From an uncultured Prevotellaceae bacterium (GTDB taxonomy: Bacteria; Bacteroidota; Bacteroidia; Bacteroidales; Bacteroidaceae), in the NCBI GenBank assembly GCA_900318775.1, contig ONLY01000018.1:1-64000 (forward strand): a stretch of DNA of 64,000 nucleotides. The letters run 5' to 3'. This document shows, in pieces, positions 1 through 8,048 of this stretch. The translations under genes and the position numbers were made by a program. The notes beneath the pieces were generated by a model. That model searched no databases. It had not been told where the DNA came from and saw nothing but the letters and a program-made list of their open reading frames with translations. How positions within the stretch are numbered: the first letter of the stretch is position 1; each line of letters begins with the position of its first letter.

Positions 1-229
1 GGTAAGCATTTCAAAACCCGGACAGGGTATCGCTGGGCTAAAACGTTATGCATGAGAACTTTAATTCTGAATTTAAATAATTTTAAGAGACACTAGTGAG
101 GAAAATTCTATAATTCGCAAATTCTTGATGAAGAAATAAGCAGCCGCGAAACTTTAGTTAAATAGTCCTTGTAATTCAAGTTATTGTTGTACCTTTGCAG
201 GCAAATAGGTAAAAAGACTCTTACGAAAA
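1..229. other. Intergenic start of window
   Basis: No convincing coding sequence is seen here. The stretch is AT-rich and ends in the promoter of the mechanosensitive channel gene. A segment near 111-130 loosely resembles the AATTCTNNAATTCT part of the dispersed module seen at 22.8 and 59.8 kb, but the match is too weak to call a copy. Confidence 0.5.
169..197 (+). promoter_or_regulatory. Promoter of mscS-HAD pair
   Basis: A TACCTTTG -7 element lies at 190-197 with a TTG at 169-171, giving an 18-bp spacer. This matches the Bacteroidetes consensus TTTG/TAnnTTTG with a slightly short spacer. The start codon follows 32 bp downstream. Confidence 0.7.
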
Positions 230-1105
230 ATGGAAGAAAACAGCATTGGAACAGGACAGGACATCGTGTCGGAATTGGCCAACATGGACTTCAGCAAGAT
301 AGCCATGAGTGACGTCATTGGATATATCGTACAGTTTGGCAAGAACGTGATTTTAGCACTCGTTGTTTATTTCATCGGGCGCTTTATCATCAAATACGCC
401 ATCAAGCTATTGAGAAAGGTGACACAGAAGCGCCAAGTGGAGGCTTCACTGACGTCGTTCCTGAACAGCCTCATCTCTATCTCATTGAATCTGCTGCTGG
501 CCATCATCATCATCGGCATCTTAGGCATTGACACCAGTTCGTTCTTGGCGGTGTTTGCATCAGCAGGTATCGCTGTCGGCATGGCGTTGAGCGGCACATT
601 GCAGAACTTTGCAGGAGGAGTGCTCATTCTCTTGCTGAAACCTTACAAGGTGGGAGATTTCATTGAGGCGCAAGGATTTGCAGGAACGGTACGGGAGATA
701 CAGATTTTCAATACCGTGCTGACAACGCCAGACAATCAAACCATCATCATCCCTAATGGTCCTTTGGCTACGGGCAGCTTGAAGAATTCGACCAAGGCAA
801 GCACCAGACGTGTTGATATCGATGTGGAGGTGGCTTATGGAACGAACCCTGACGATGTGAGAAAGGTATTAGATGCCATCATCGAAGCTGATGGGCGCAT
901 CATGAAAGAACCTGCAGACAAGGCTCCATACATTCCTATGACAACAATGGGCAGCAGCAGCATCGTGTTCCAAATGCGTGTGTGGGCTGATGCAACAGAC
1001 TATTGGGCTGTAAAGTTTGAAACAACAGAGAGAATCTATCGAGAGTTAGGCAAGGCTGGCATTGAAATACCATTCCAGCAAATGGATGTACACATCAAAT
1101 CGTAA
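230..1105 (+). CDS. MscS-family mechanosensitive channel
   Basis: A 291-residue small-conductance mechanosensitive channel that would sit in the inner membrane and release solutes on hypo-osmotic shock. Three hydrophobic segments are visible, at roughly residues 30-52, 75-98 and 103-135. The third carries the Gly/Ala-rich pore helix (GIAVGMALSGTLQNFAGG) and is followed by the family signature KPYKVGDFIE at the start of the beta domain. The alpha/beta cytoplasmic domain follows, to a C-terminus of normal length. The HAD gene starts 6 bp downstream, so the two are probably cotranscribed. Family assignment is firm; the paralogue is not determined. Confidence 0.95.
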   Translation: MEENSIGTGQDIVSELANMDFSKIAMSDVIGYIVQFGKNVILALVVYFIGRFIIKYAIKLLRKVTQKRQVEASLTSFLNSLISISLNLLLAIIIIGILGIDTSSFLAVFASAGIAVGMALSGTLQNFAGGVLILLLKPYKVGDFIEAQGFAGTVREIQIFNTVLTTPDNQTIIIPNGPLATGSLKNSTKASTRRVDIDVEVAYGTNPDDVRKVLDAIIEADGRIMKEPADKAPYIPMTTMGSSSIVFQMRVWADATDYWAVKFETTERIYRELGKAGIEIPFQQMDVHIKS

Positions 1106-1111
1106 GTCGCT

Positions 1112-1813
1112 GTGATAAAAAACATCATCTTTGACCTTGGAGGAGTGCTGCTCGACATTGACCTTGTCTATTGCATGCAACAGATGAGTGCTTTAGGCAT
1201 CGACCTGAAAGCGTATGAACAGGCGGAGAAACAGGTCAACACAGGAAAAAAGGCAGCCGTATTGGGTGAAGGCATGGTGGCCAATGGAGCTATGCACCTC
1301 TACCAAACGGGAGACATCTCCACTCATGATTTTCTTGCGGGCATTCAGAAGCATTGCCGCCCCGGCACAACGGAGGCACAGATACTGGAGGCATGGGACA
1401 CGTGCTGCATCGACATTCCCCAATACCGCTTGGACAAGGTGAAGGAACTCAAACAACGAGGCTACCAGATTTGCATGCTTTCCAACACGAACGAAGCACA
1501 CTGGGTGAAGATTGTCAGCCAATGTTTCGGTGGGCAAGAGGTGGTCAACAGTCTCTTTGACCACGTATTCCTCTCCCAAGAAATGCATATGGCCAAACCG
1601 AACGATGATATCTATCTGGAGGTGCTGAAACAAGTGGGGGCACAAGCTGAAGAATGTCTCTTCATCGACGATTCAAAAACCAACCTTGAAGCGGCTGCGG
1701 CATTAGGCTTCCACACCTTACATGCAGCGACGTCCAAGACTCATCACGGAAAAGTAATCCAACGAGCCGAGAAGGAATGGATGGATGAGATAGAAAAAGA
1801 ATTGCAGCGTTGA
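1112..1813 (+). CDS. HAD-superfamily hydrolase, YihX/phosphatase type
   Basis: A 233-residue haloacid dehalogenase-like hydrolase, probably a sugar- or nucleotide-phosphate phosphatase. HAD motif I is IFDLGGVLLDID near residue 6 with the nucleophilic Asp; motif II is MLSNTNE; motif III/IV is AKPNDDIY followed by FIDDSKTN. The start is GTG, 6 bp after the mscS stop codon, which supports translational coupling. The stop codon lies inside the left arm of the terminator hairpin. The substrate cannot be predicted from the sequence. Confidence 0.9.
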   Translation: MIKNIIFDLGGVLLDIDLVYCMQQMSALGIDLKAYEQAEKQVNTGKKAAVLGEGMVANGAMHLYQTGDISTHDFLAGIQKHCRPGTTEAQILEAWDTCCIDIPQYRLDKVKELKQRGYQICMLSNTNEAHWVKIVSQCFGGQEVVNSLFDHVFLSQEMHMAKPNDDIYLEVLKQVGAQAEECLFIDDSKTNLEAAAALGFHTLHAATSKTHHGKVIQRAEKEWMDEIEKELQR

Positions 1814-1842
1814 AATCCCTTTCAACGCTGCAATTTTCTTTA
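1801..1842. terminator. Bidirectional terminator between HAD and GH31 genes
   Basis: A perfect 15-bp inverted repeat (1801-1815 and 1820-1834, arm ATTGCAGCGTTGAAA) with a 4-nt loop is followed by TTTTCTTT on the plus strand. It serves two convergent genes and overlaps the stop codon of the plus-strand gene. Confidence 0.9.
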
Positions 1843-4386
1843 GAACTTCACCGTGGTCTTCTTACCTTGATAAGCCACGGTTTTTTGTGTGCCATCAGGA
1901 CAGACAACCACGAATGTCCGATGGGTCAGCATACCCTCAAATGCACCTTTACGACGGTCTATCGTCAGCGTGCGCTTGGCATCATTCCAAACCATTCGGA
2001 TGGTGGTGTATTTCCCTTGTTCATAATGATAGTTTGTGCCTTCGTCCTCATAGAGGGTGAACTCAGCATCAGCTCCTGGATAAACACGAAGCGTCATTTC
2101 TTGGTCCGCCTGCTGGGCTGAAGATTGCCGGTCTGCTCCGATGGGGAGGATGCTGCCGGCCTTCACGAAGACAGGAATAGAAGCGCGAGTGACGGGAACA
2201 TCAATCGAACGTCCACCCTCGTGATGAGCACCTGTAGCATAGTCGTACCAACCTCCACGATTCATAGGCAGATAGGTCTTCCACTGGGTTACATTAGCCT
2301 CGGTGACAGGATTGATGAGAAGGGCACGACCGAACATGTATTCATTCAATTGGTTGAGGGCAGTCTCATCCTTGGCAAAGTCGAAGATAAGCGGACGCAT
2401 GAGGGTACTGCCCTTCATAGACACTTCTGCTGCATTAGAGTAGATGTAAGGCAGAAGACGGTAACGCTCACGGATGCTGCGAGTGATAATCTCTTGTGCC
2501 TCTTTTCCATAGCGCCAGGGTTCGGTGTCGCTCATGTAGCCGTGTACACGCATCAATGGCAGATAGACACTGGTTTCTATCCAGCGGAGCATACGCTCGA
2601 TGTATGCCGGGTCATTGTATTGATTGCCGGGGCGGAAGAAGCCACCTGCATCATAGGTCCACCAAGGAAGGCCTGCTGCCTGCATGCCCAGTCCTGAAGA
2701 TATCTGGATTCGAAGCGTCTCGAAATCATTGCCCACATCACCACTCCACATGGCTGCGCCATAACGCTGGATGCCTGGGAATCCGCATCGGGTGAGTATC
2801 ATGGCACGGTGTTCTGGAGCATCTTGACGTGAACCTTCGAAGACGGTCTTGTTGACCAACAGAGGATAGACATTGCGGAACTGCTCGCCAGCGTACTTAC
2901 CGCCCCACACTCTCCTGCCCTTCAGGTCGTCATTCTCTGGTTCGGTAGCGTCTTGCCACCACGCATCAATGCCATAAGGCTGCAGAAGTTTTGTGGAGAA
3001 GTTGTGCCAATAAGCAGCAGCTGCATCGGGATTGAAGAAGTCAATCCAGTCTGTACCTGGAATGTAGTAGCCCTGAGCCTGCATAGAACGTCCCACTTCA
3101 GAATTCTTGTCTATCTTAGACCATACAGAGAGCATCAGGCGCACATCCATCTGGTGCAAATCGTCAACGAGCTTGCGTGGGTCTGGATAGTGGTCTTCAT
3201 CGAACTTCATGGCGTTCCAACCATACTTGCCCCACCACTGCCAGTCCTGCACGATGAGGTCAAGAGGTATCTGTTCATCACGGAAACGCTGAGCCGTCTT
3301 TACAATTTCGTCTGAACTATGGAAACGCTCACGGCAATGAATGTAGCCAAGAGCCCATTTAGGCATCATGGGTGAAGGGCCTGTCGTCTTGCGATAGTCA
3401 GCGATAATTTCATCGGCAGAACCAACAAAGACGGTATAATCAACAGCATTGGCCACTGGTGAACGAAGCACCGTGGCATTCTGCACAGGCTGGTAGTAGA
3501 GCACAGGCTTATCTCCGCGCTCCAGTTCTGCCTCTACGGTATGGGTACCTGCAGTAAGGCGGCAGAGGATGGACACTGTAGGCGGCAACCAAACATTGCG
3601 ATGGTCAATGAGGGTCTGTCCATCAATGCAGAGATTGTGGCGACGTGCCATCGTCTGCCCTACATCGAGCAAGAGAGAATAAGTGCCTGCGGCTGGAACG
3701 GTGAAAGTTCCCTTAAAGATATTGCGCACACGCACCTCGCTCTTGCCTCCTGTGGTAGAAGTGACATTCACGACTTCCTGCACGCCGTCTCCTTCCTGCT
3801 TGGTGAGCGCCACTTTCTGGTCGGAAGGATTAAACTCTGTCATGCCGTAGTTGTTCCACAGCACACCATACCCCTTGTTAGACAAAAACATGGGGACGGA
3901 TATCTGTGTGTTCACTTGGGTGAGACGGCGTGAAAGGCCACGCACATCGGTGTAGCCATCCTGGAACTGTCCCAAGCCAAAGAGGTGTTCATCGGCAGGA
4001 GAGTTCATTTTCAGAGTAGCCACATAAGTGGGTTCGCCTGACAGCGTAGAGGCCTGAAGAGAATGCTCTGTGGCACGGAACACTTCCTTTCCGGCCTTGT
4101 CAGCCACGCTGATGGTCTGGCGGTCAGCATCTACACGGAGGGCTACTCCTGCTTGGGTGGTGAACACCGTCACTCCATTTGCCACTTTCTTCCGAAGCGG
4201 CACCTTTTCATCCGTCACATAAATCCACTCTGGCAAGGCCTTCATCTCCTTCTCTTCATACTGAATGCGGAAAGAAGCAGGTGTGAGTGCCGTGACGGTC
4301 AGTTTTCCCTTTCCAAAGGGAAGACTTTCCGCACTTGCCCCTACAAAGGCAAGCAATGCGGTCAATAATACGAATATTCGTTTCAT
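1840..4386 (-). CDS. GH31 alpha-xylosidase-like glycosidase with PA14 insert
   Basis: An 848-residue secreted GH31 enzyme. A signal peptide spans residues 1-19 (ending ASA). The N-terminal beta-sandwich carries a PA14-like insert at about 222-305, and the barrel starts near 340. The nucleophile motif WWQDATEPE puts the catalytic Asp at about 479, and WSGDVG gives the acid/base Asp at about 550. The PA14 insert together with the WWQDATEPEND motif matches the alpha-xylosidases of xyloglucan loci in gut Bacteroidetes such as Bacteroides ovatus BoGH31A. It is the last gene of the glycosidase cluster, 48 bp after GH97. An alpha-glucosidase specificity cannot be excluded. Confidence 0.92.
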   Translation of the reverse strand: MKRIFVLLTALLAFVGASAESLPFGKGKLTVTALTPASFRIQYEEKEMKALPEWIYVTDEKVPLRKKVANGVTVFTTQAGVALRVDADRQTISVADKAGKEVFRATEHSLQASTLSGEPTYVATLKMNSPADEHLFGLGQFQDGYTDVRGLSRRLTQVNTQISVPMFLSNKGYGVLWNNYGMTEFNPSDQKVALTKQEGDGVQEVVNVTSTTGGKSEVRVRNIFKGTFTVPAAGTYSLLLDVGQTMARRHNLCIDGQTLIDHRNVWLPPTVSILCRLTAGTHTVEAELERGDKPVLYYQPVQNATVLRSPVANAVDYTVFVGSADEIIADYRKTTGPSPMMPKWALGYIHCRERFHSSDEIVKTAQRFRDEQIPLDLIVQDWQWWGKYGWNAMKFDEDHYPDPRKLVDDLHQMDVRLMLSVWSKIDKNSEVGRSMQAQGYYIPGTDWIDFFNPDAAAAYWHNFSTKLLQPYGIDAWWQDATEPENDDLKGRRVWGGKYAGEQFRNVYPLLVNKTVFEGSRQDAPEHRAMILTRCGFPGIQRYGAAMWSGDVGNDFETLRIQISSGLGMQAAGLPWWTYDAGGFFRPGNQYNDPAYIERMLRWIETSVYLPLMRVHGYMSDTEPWRYGKEAQEIITRSIRERYRLLPYIYSNAAEVSMKGSTLMRPLIFDFAKDETALNQLNEYMFGRALLINPVTEANVTQWKTYLPMNRGGWYDYATGAHHEGGRSIDVPVTRASIPVFVKAGSILPIGADRQSSAQQADQEMTLRVYPGADAEFTLYEDEGTNYHYEQGKYTTIRMVWNDAKRTLTIDRRKGAFEGMLTHRTFVVVCPDGTQKTVAYQGKKTTVKF

Positions 4387-4434
4387 CTTTATATTAATAT
4401 ATAGAATTTCTGACGTTAAAGGACTGATGAATGC

Positions 4435-6426
4435 TTAGCGAAGAATCAGGACACATCCACCTCGTGGTTTCAGGTCAACACGCTGAGGCAAGATAGAAGT
4501 CTCATACACATTCCAAGGTTCTTCTGCGCGTCCGCTATCGGCATATACACTCACATGCTTAGCCTTACTCTTGAGGCGTGACCAGTCAATACTGATTGTC
4601 TTGTCCGCATCTGTTCCGTTAATGATGGCCACATACCAAGCAGCACCTTTTCGACGTGCCATCACGACATACTCGCCGGGATAGCCGCCCAGCAGTTTCG
4701 TGTCGTCCCACGCGTTGGGCAGTTGCCCCAGGAAGTCCTGCACGGCCTGTGGCTGCGCGAGGAAACTCTCTGGACGGTCTGCCAGATGCTGCAAGCCCGA
4801 CTCGAAGAGGACGGTGAGTGCCAATTCGTGGGCGTGCGTAGTGATGTGCGGGTGCTGCGAGTCAGAAAAGGCACATGGGGTGTAATCCATCGGGCCAATG
4901 ACATTACGGGTGAAAGGCAAGGTTGCGTTGTGGGCAGCAGCTTTGGTGGTGAAGGTGGGAACGTTGTTGTACCACTCGGCGCCATAGACACCCTCGGTAG
5001 AGAGGAGGTTGGGATAAGTGCGCTGCCAGCCTCGTGGAATGGGAGCACCGTGGAAGTTGACAAGCAGATGGTGACGGGCTGCGCTTTCGAGCAAATCCTG
5101 ACAGTAATCCATGTTCATCTGGTTGTCGCCAGAGAAGAAGTCTATCTTCACACCTGCCACGCCTATCTTCTCGCACCAGGCAAATTCCTTCTCACGGTCT
5201 TCTGGCTTGTTGAGACGGAACTTAGGACCAGGAGCCCCGTTGATCCATCCGACGGAGGAGTTGTACCAAATCATGGGCTTGATGCCTTTGGAGTTGGCGT
5301 AAGCTACTGCATCCTCAACGGTCTTGCCTTCGTTGGATGCCACCTTGTCCATCTCGTCCCATTCTGCGTCAATCAGCACATAAGGCAGATGGAGGGCGAC
5401 GGCCATATCCACATATTTCTTGATGATGTTGAAGTCGTTGGAGCCGTGATTGTATGCCCAGTAAATCCAAGAGACGACACCAGGATGAATCCATTGGGTA
5501 TCGGTGAGTTGGCAAGGTTCGGAAACATCGGTGACGAGGGTGGATTCAACCACGTCGGCAAGGGAGCCAATGATGACCACACGCCAAGGGGTGTGCCAGT
5601 CGCCTGAGAGCAAGAGGTCGTTCTGGTCTTGCTTCACGCTGAAGAGTTCGCCTTTATTGAACAGGCTCGAAGCGCTCTGACGACGTTCGATGTTGGCCTC
5701 GGTGATGAGGGCATACACGCCTTCAGCTGGTTCCATCAGCAAGGGATAGCCCCAATGGGTGTTGACGTTGGCTTGAGGAACAGAACCGCCAAAGCCACCC
5801 AGCGTCTTCACGTTGGCTGTGGTGGACATCGGATAGAAGCCTTCGTAGCCATCGCTCCACTGCAGCATCCAGCGTCTGATTCCTTCTGGGATGCAGAAGG
5901 TGGTCTGCTCGTCTTTGATTTTCTCGTCTTTCAGACCAGCCAATTCATAGCGGAATGCGATGCCATCATTGTAAAGGCGCATGACCAAACGCAGAGGAGA
6001 ACCATCAGCATACCGATAGTTGAACACATATTCATTGCCCTTGTTCGTGCAGTTCGTCCGCTTACCAGACAGCATCTGATAGTTGGCATTTACTTTTTTT
6101 CCCTTCAGTTTCTTCTGAATCAGATTAGGTGTCAAGCCATCCTTAGCAGATGTAGTGATACCTACGGCAGGGATACTCAGCACTTTCTTGTTCTGGTACA
6201 TCACTTCGTACGCTCCACCCTTTTCCTGCACCCGTACAGAAATCTTTCCGTCGGGAGAAGAGACGATAGCATACTTTTCCATGTCTTGCCTACGTATTTG
6301 GTTCTCGGTGGGAGTGGATCCGTAGGGCAATGCTTGCGCTTTTAGGGATACGGCCATCAATGTCGTGACCAACAATAAGGTTTTACGGTTAAATTGTATC
6401 ATGGGGAGTTTCATATAATTCAACAT
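4435..6426 (-). CDS. GH97 glycosidase of the retaining (alpha-galactosidase-like) type
   Basis: A 663-residue secreted GH97 enzyme with a signal peptide in residues 1-32; Met5 and Met9 are alternative starts. The N-terminal GH97 beta-sandwich is followed by a barrel from about residue 310. The barrel strand reads VAGVKIDFF, placing Asp429 where retaining members such as BtGH97b have their nucleophile. Glu484 (YGAEW) lies at the spacing expected for the acid/base. The position that holds a general-base Glu in the inverting SusB group reads FHGA here. I infer a retaining enzyme, perhaps an alpha-galactosidase. Its neighbours suggest side-chain removal from hemicellulose. Confidence 0.9.
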   Translation of the reverse strand: MLNYMKLPMIQFNRKTLLLVTTLMAVSLKAQALPYGSTPTENQIRRQDMEKYAIVSSPDGKISVRVQEKGGAYEVMYQNKKVLSIPAVGITTSAKDGLTPNLIQKKLKGKKVNANYQMLSGKRTNCTNKGNEYVFNYRYADGSPLRLVMRLYNDGIAFRYELAGLKDEKIKDEQTTFCIPEGIRRWMLQWSDGYEGFYPMSTTANVKTLGGFGGSVPQANVNTHWGYPLLMEPAEGVYALITEANIERRQSASSLFNKGELFSVKQDQNDLLLSGDWHTPWRVVIIGSLADVVESTLVTDVSEPCQLTDTQWIHPGVVSWIYWAYNHGSNDFNIIKKYVDMAVALHLPYVLIDAEWDEMDKVASNEGKTVEDAVAYANSKGIKPMIWYNSSVGWINGAPGPKFRLNKPEDREKEFAWCEKIGVAGVKIDFFSGDNQMNMDYCQDLLESAARHHLLVNFHGAPIPRGWQRTYPNLLSTEGVYGAEWYNNVPTFTTKAAAHNATLPFTRNVIGPMDYTPCAFSDSQHPHITTHAHELALTVLFESGLQHLADRPESFLAQPQAVQDFLGQLPNAWDDTKLLGGYPGEYVVMARRKGAAWYVAIINGTDADKTISIDWSRLKSKAKHVSVYADSGRAEEPWNVYETSILPQRVDLKPRGGCVLILR

Positions 6427-6680
6427 TCTGAAGTTATTTTAAGTTTCAAGTGAAATGGGGTTCGTGGCTCAAAGACCACTCTTATCTCTTCGACTGCAAA
6501 GATACAAATATGTTGAGCTCGTGAAAGTTCACAATATTAACTAATGATAGGACAATGTTGTGATTATTCAGGAATAAGCACAGCAAAAAAAGGATGCTAA
6601 ACTATTGGTTGAGCAAAGGCACAACAACTAAGTGCTGTGCCTATTACCATAGAAAAGAATCTTTCAATCATCAATCAGTT
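6427..6680 (-). promoter_or_regulatory. Gap in glycosidase cluster with promoter at 6497-6504
   Basis: The 254-bp gap between the GH8 and GH97 genes contains TATCTTTG on the minus strand (6497-6504), about 71 bp before the GH97 start. No clear -33 element was found. GH97-GH31 may therefore be transcribed separately from GH43-GH8. No other feature is seen in the gap. Confidence 0.6.
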
Positions 6681-8024
6681 TTACTTTTTGGGAAATATCA
6701 CTTGATAATTTCCGCTCAAATGCATGAAAGCAAACAAACGCAGCAGCCCATCGTAGTAGGCATCGAAATAGCCATCCTCAAAAGGCACATGCTTCGCATT
6801 CCAAAGAGCATCGACAAACTCCTTGCTCTTCGCATGGCTGCACATCATGGAAGCGGCAGCGGTAGTGGCTACAAGACCGATGGAGTGGCGAAGCTTGCGG
6901 AAACCGCCAGCACCCAGAATTTCCCCTTCTTCGGGCAATGTTCCATCCACTCGGTACTGGTCCATAAAGTCATTCACACCTTGAGAATAGAAGAAGTTCT
7001 GAATCTTCTCGCCATACTGCTGCTGCCACTCACGGTCTGCGCAGCTCCACTCATAGTCAAGCGCAATGTTCATGGGCACACGCCATGAGTCATAACGGAA
7101 GTTGTTTCCACCATTGCGACGACCGCCAAAACCTTGCATCAGACTGCCGTCATACTGACACATGTCAGGATTCAGGCCCGTCTTCTCATGGCAAGCCTTA
7201 TGCAGGAATGCGCGTGACTTTTCCGCACATTCTTTCCAATAGTCGGCACGTCCGTCATCCGCCCATTTTGCCCATACTTCATAGAAAGCTGGGATATGAT
7301 AGGAGGGGTCTGTATAACGCTGTCCAAAACCATCGGGCGTAAAGGTGATGAGCTTGGTTTCAGGGTCAATCAGGAACATCTTCTGCTTTTGAGGAGCGGC
7401 ATTGGCCTGCTGTCCACCGCCAAAGCCTCCGAAAGCAGGCATAGGGCGTCCTTCCACTTCTTTGGGCATGGTGCAATTGAGGATACGCTGTGCTTCTGCT
7501 TTGTAGTTGATGCCCGTGTCGTTGCCCCAACGGTTCGAGGCAAAGATAAGTGCGGTAATGAAGTACAGTTCACCGTCGGATGCAGCACCAGCAGAGTTCT
7601 GTGTGCCGTCCACTTTACAGCTCCAAGCGAAGTAGCCTTCACGCTCCCCTTCCTGATGCTGCATGTACTTCTTGCTCCAACGCCACAAGCGGTCAAAGAT
7701 ATCCTTCTTGTCAAACTGCACCGCCAGCATCAAGCCATATGACATGCCTTCTGTACGGGCATCATGGTTCTTGATGTCTGACACATAAGCCATTGAATCG
7801 CCCACCTCAAAGTACACTTTGTTGGGGCCATAGAAAACATCGTTGAACACCTCCTGCAGTTTGGCATCAACAGCTTGTTTAGAATAGCCCATCTCCACAA
7901 AGAGGTTACGATATTTCCGAGTTTCAAATGCACCCTTATTCCAAGGCTTATAGGACTGAGAAGATGCACAAAGAGCCATGCACATCAGTCCTGCTGCTAC
8001 TATTGCCTTTTTCATCATTATCAT
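6681..8024 (-). CDS. GH8 reducing-end xylose-releasing exo-oligoxylanase-like
   Basis: A 447-residue secreted or periplasmic GH8 enzyme; the signal peptide ends near residue 22. The (alpha/alpha)6 signature TEGMSYGLM places the general acid at Glu92. ASDGELYF at 149-156 is the second family landmark, and YTDPSYHIP puts the candidate base at Asp239. The TEGMSYG motif and compact length match Rex-type enzymes, which release xylose from the reducing end of xylo-oligosaccharides, better than cellulase-type GH8. A Gly/Gln-rich loop at about 199-212 is unusual. It starts 24 bp downstream of the GH43 gene, which points to cotranscription. Confidence 0.92.
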   Translation of the reverse strand: MIMMKKAIVAAGLMCMALCASSQSYKPWNKGAFETRKYRNLFVEMGYSKQAVDAKLQEVFNDVFYGPNKVYFEVGDSMAYVSDIKNHDARTEGMSYGLMLAVQFDKKDIFDRLWRWSKKYMQHQEGEREGYFAWSCKVDGTQNSAGAASDGELYFITALIFASNRWGNDTGINYKAEAQRILNCTMPKEVEGRPMPAFGGFGGGQQANAAPQKQKMFLIDPETKLITFTPDGFGQRYTDPSYHIPAFYEVWAKWADDGRADYWKECAEKSRAFLHKACHEKTGLNPDMCQYDGSLMQGFGGRRNGGNNFRYDSWRVPMNIALDYEWSCADREWQQQYGEKIQNFFYSQGVNDFMDQYRVDGTLPEEGEILGAGGFRKLRHSIGLVATTAAASMMCSHAKSKEFVDALWNAKHVPFEDGYFDAYYDGLLRLFAFMHLSGNYQVIFPKK

Positions 8025-8048
8025 CTGTGTTTTGTGTTGTTTGTATAT

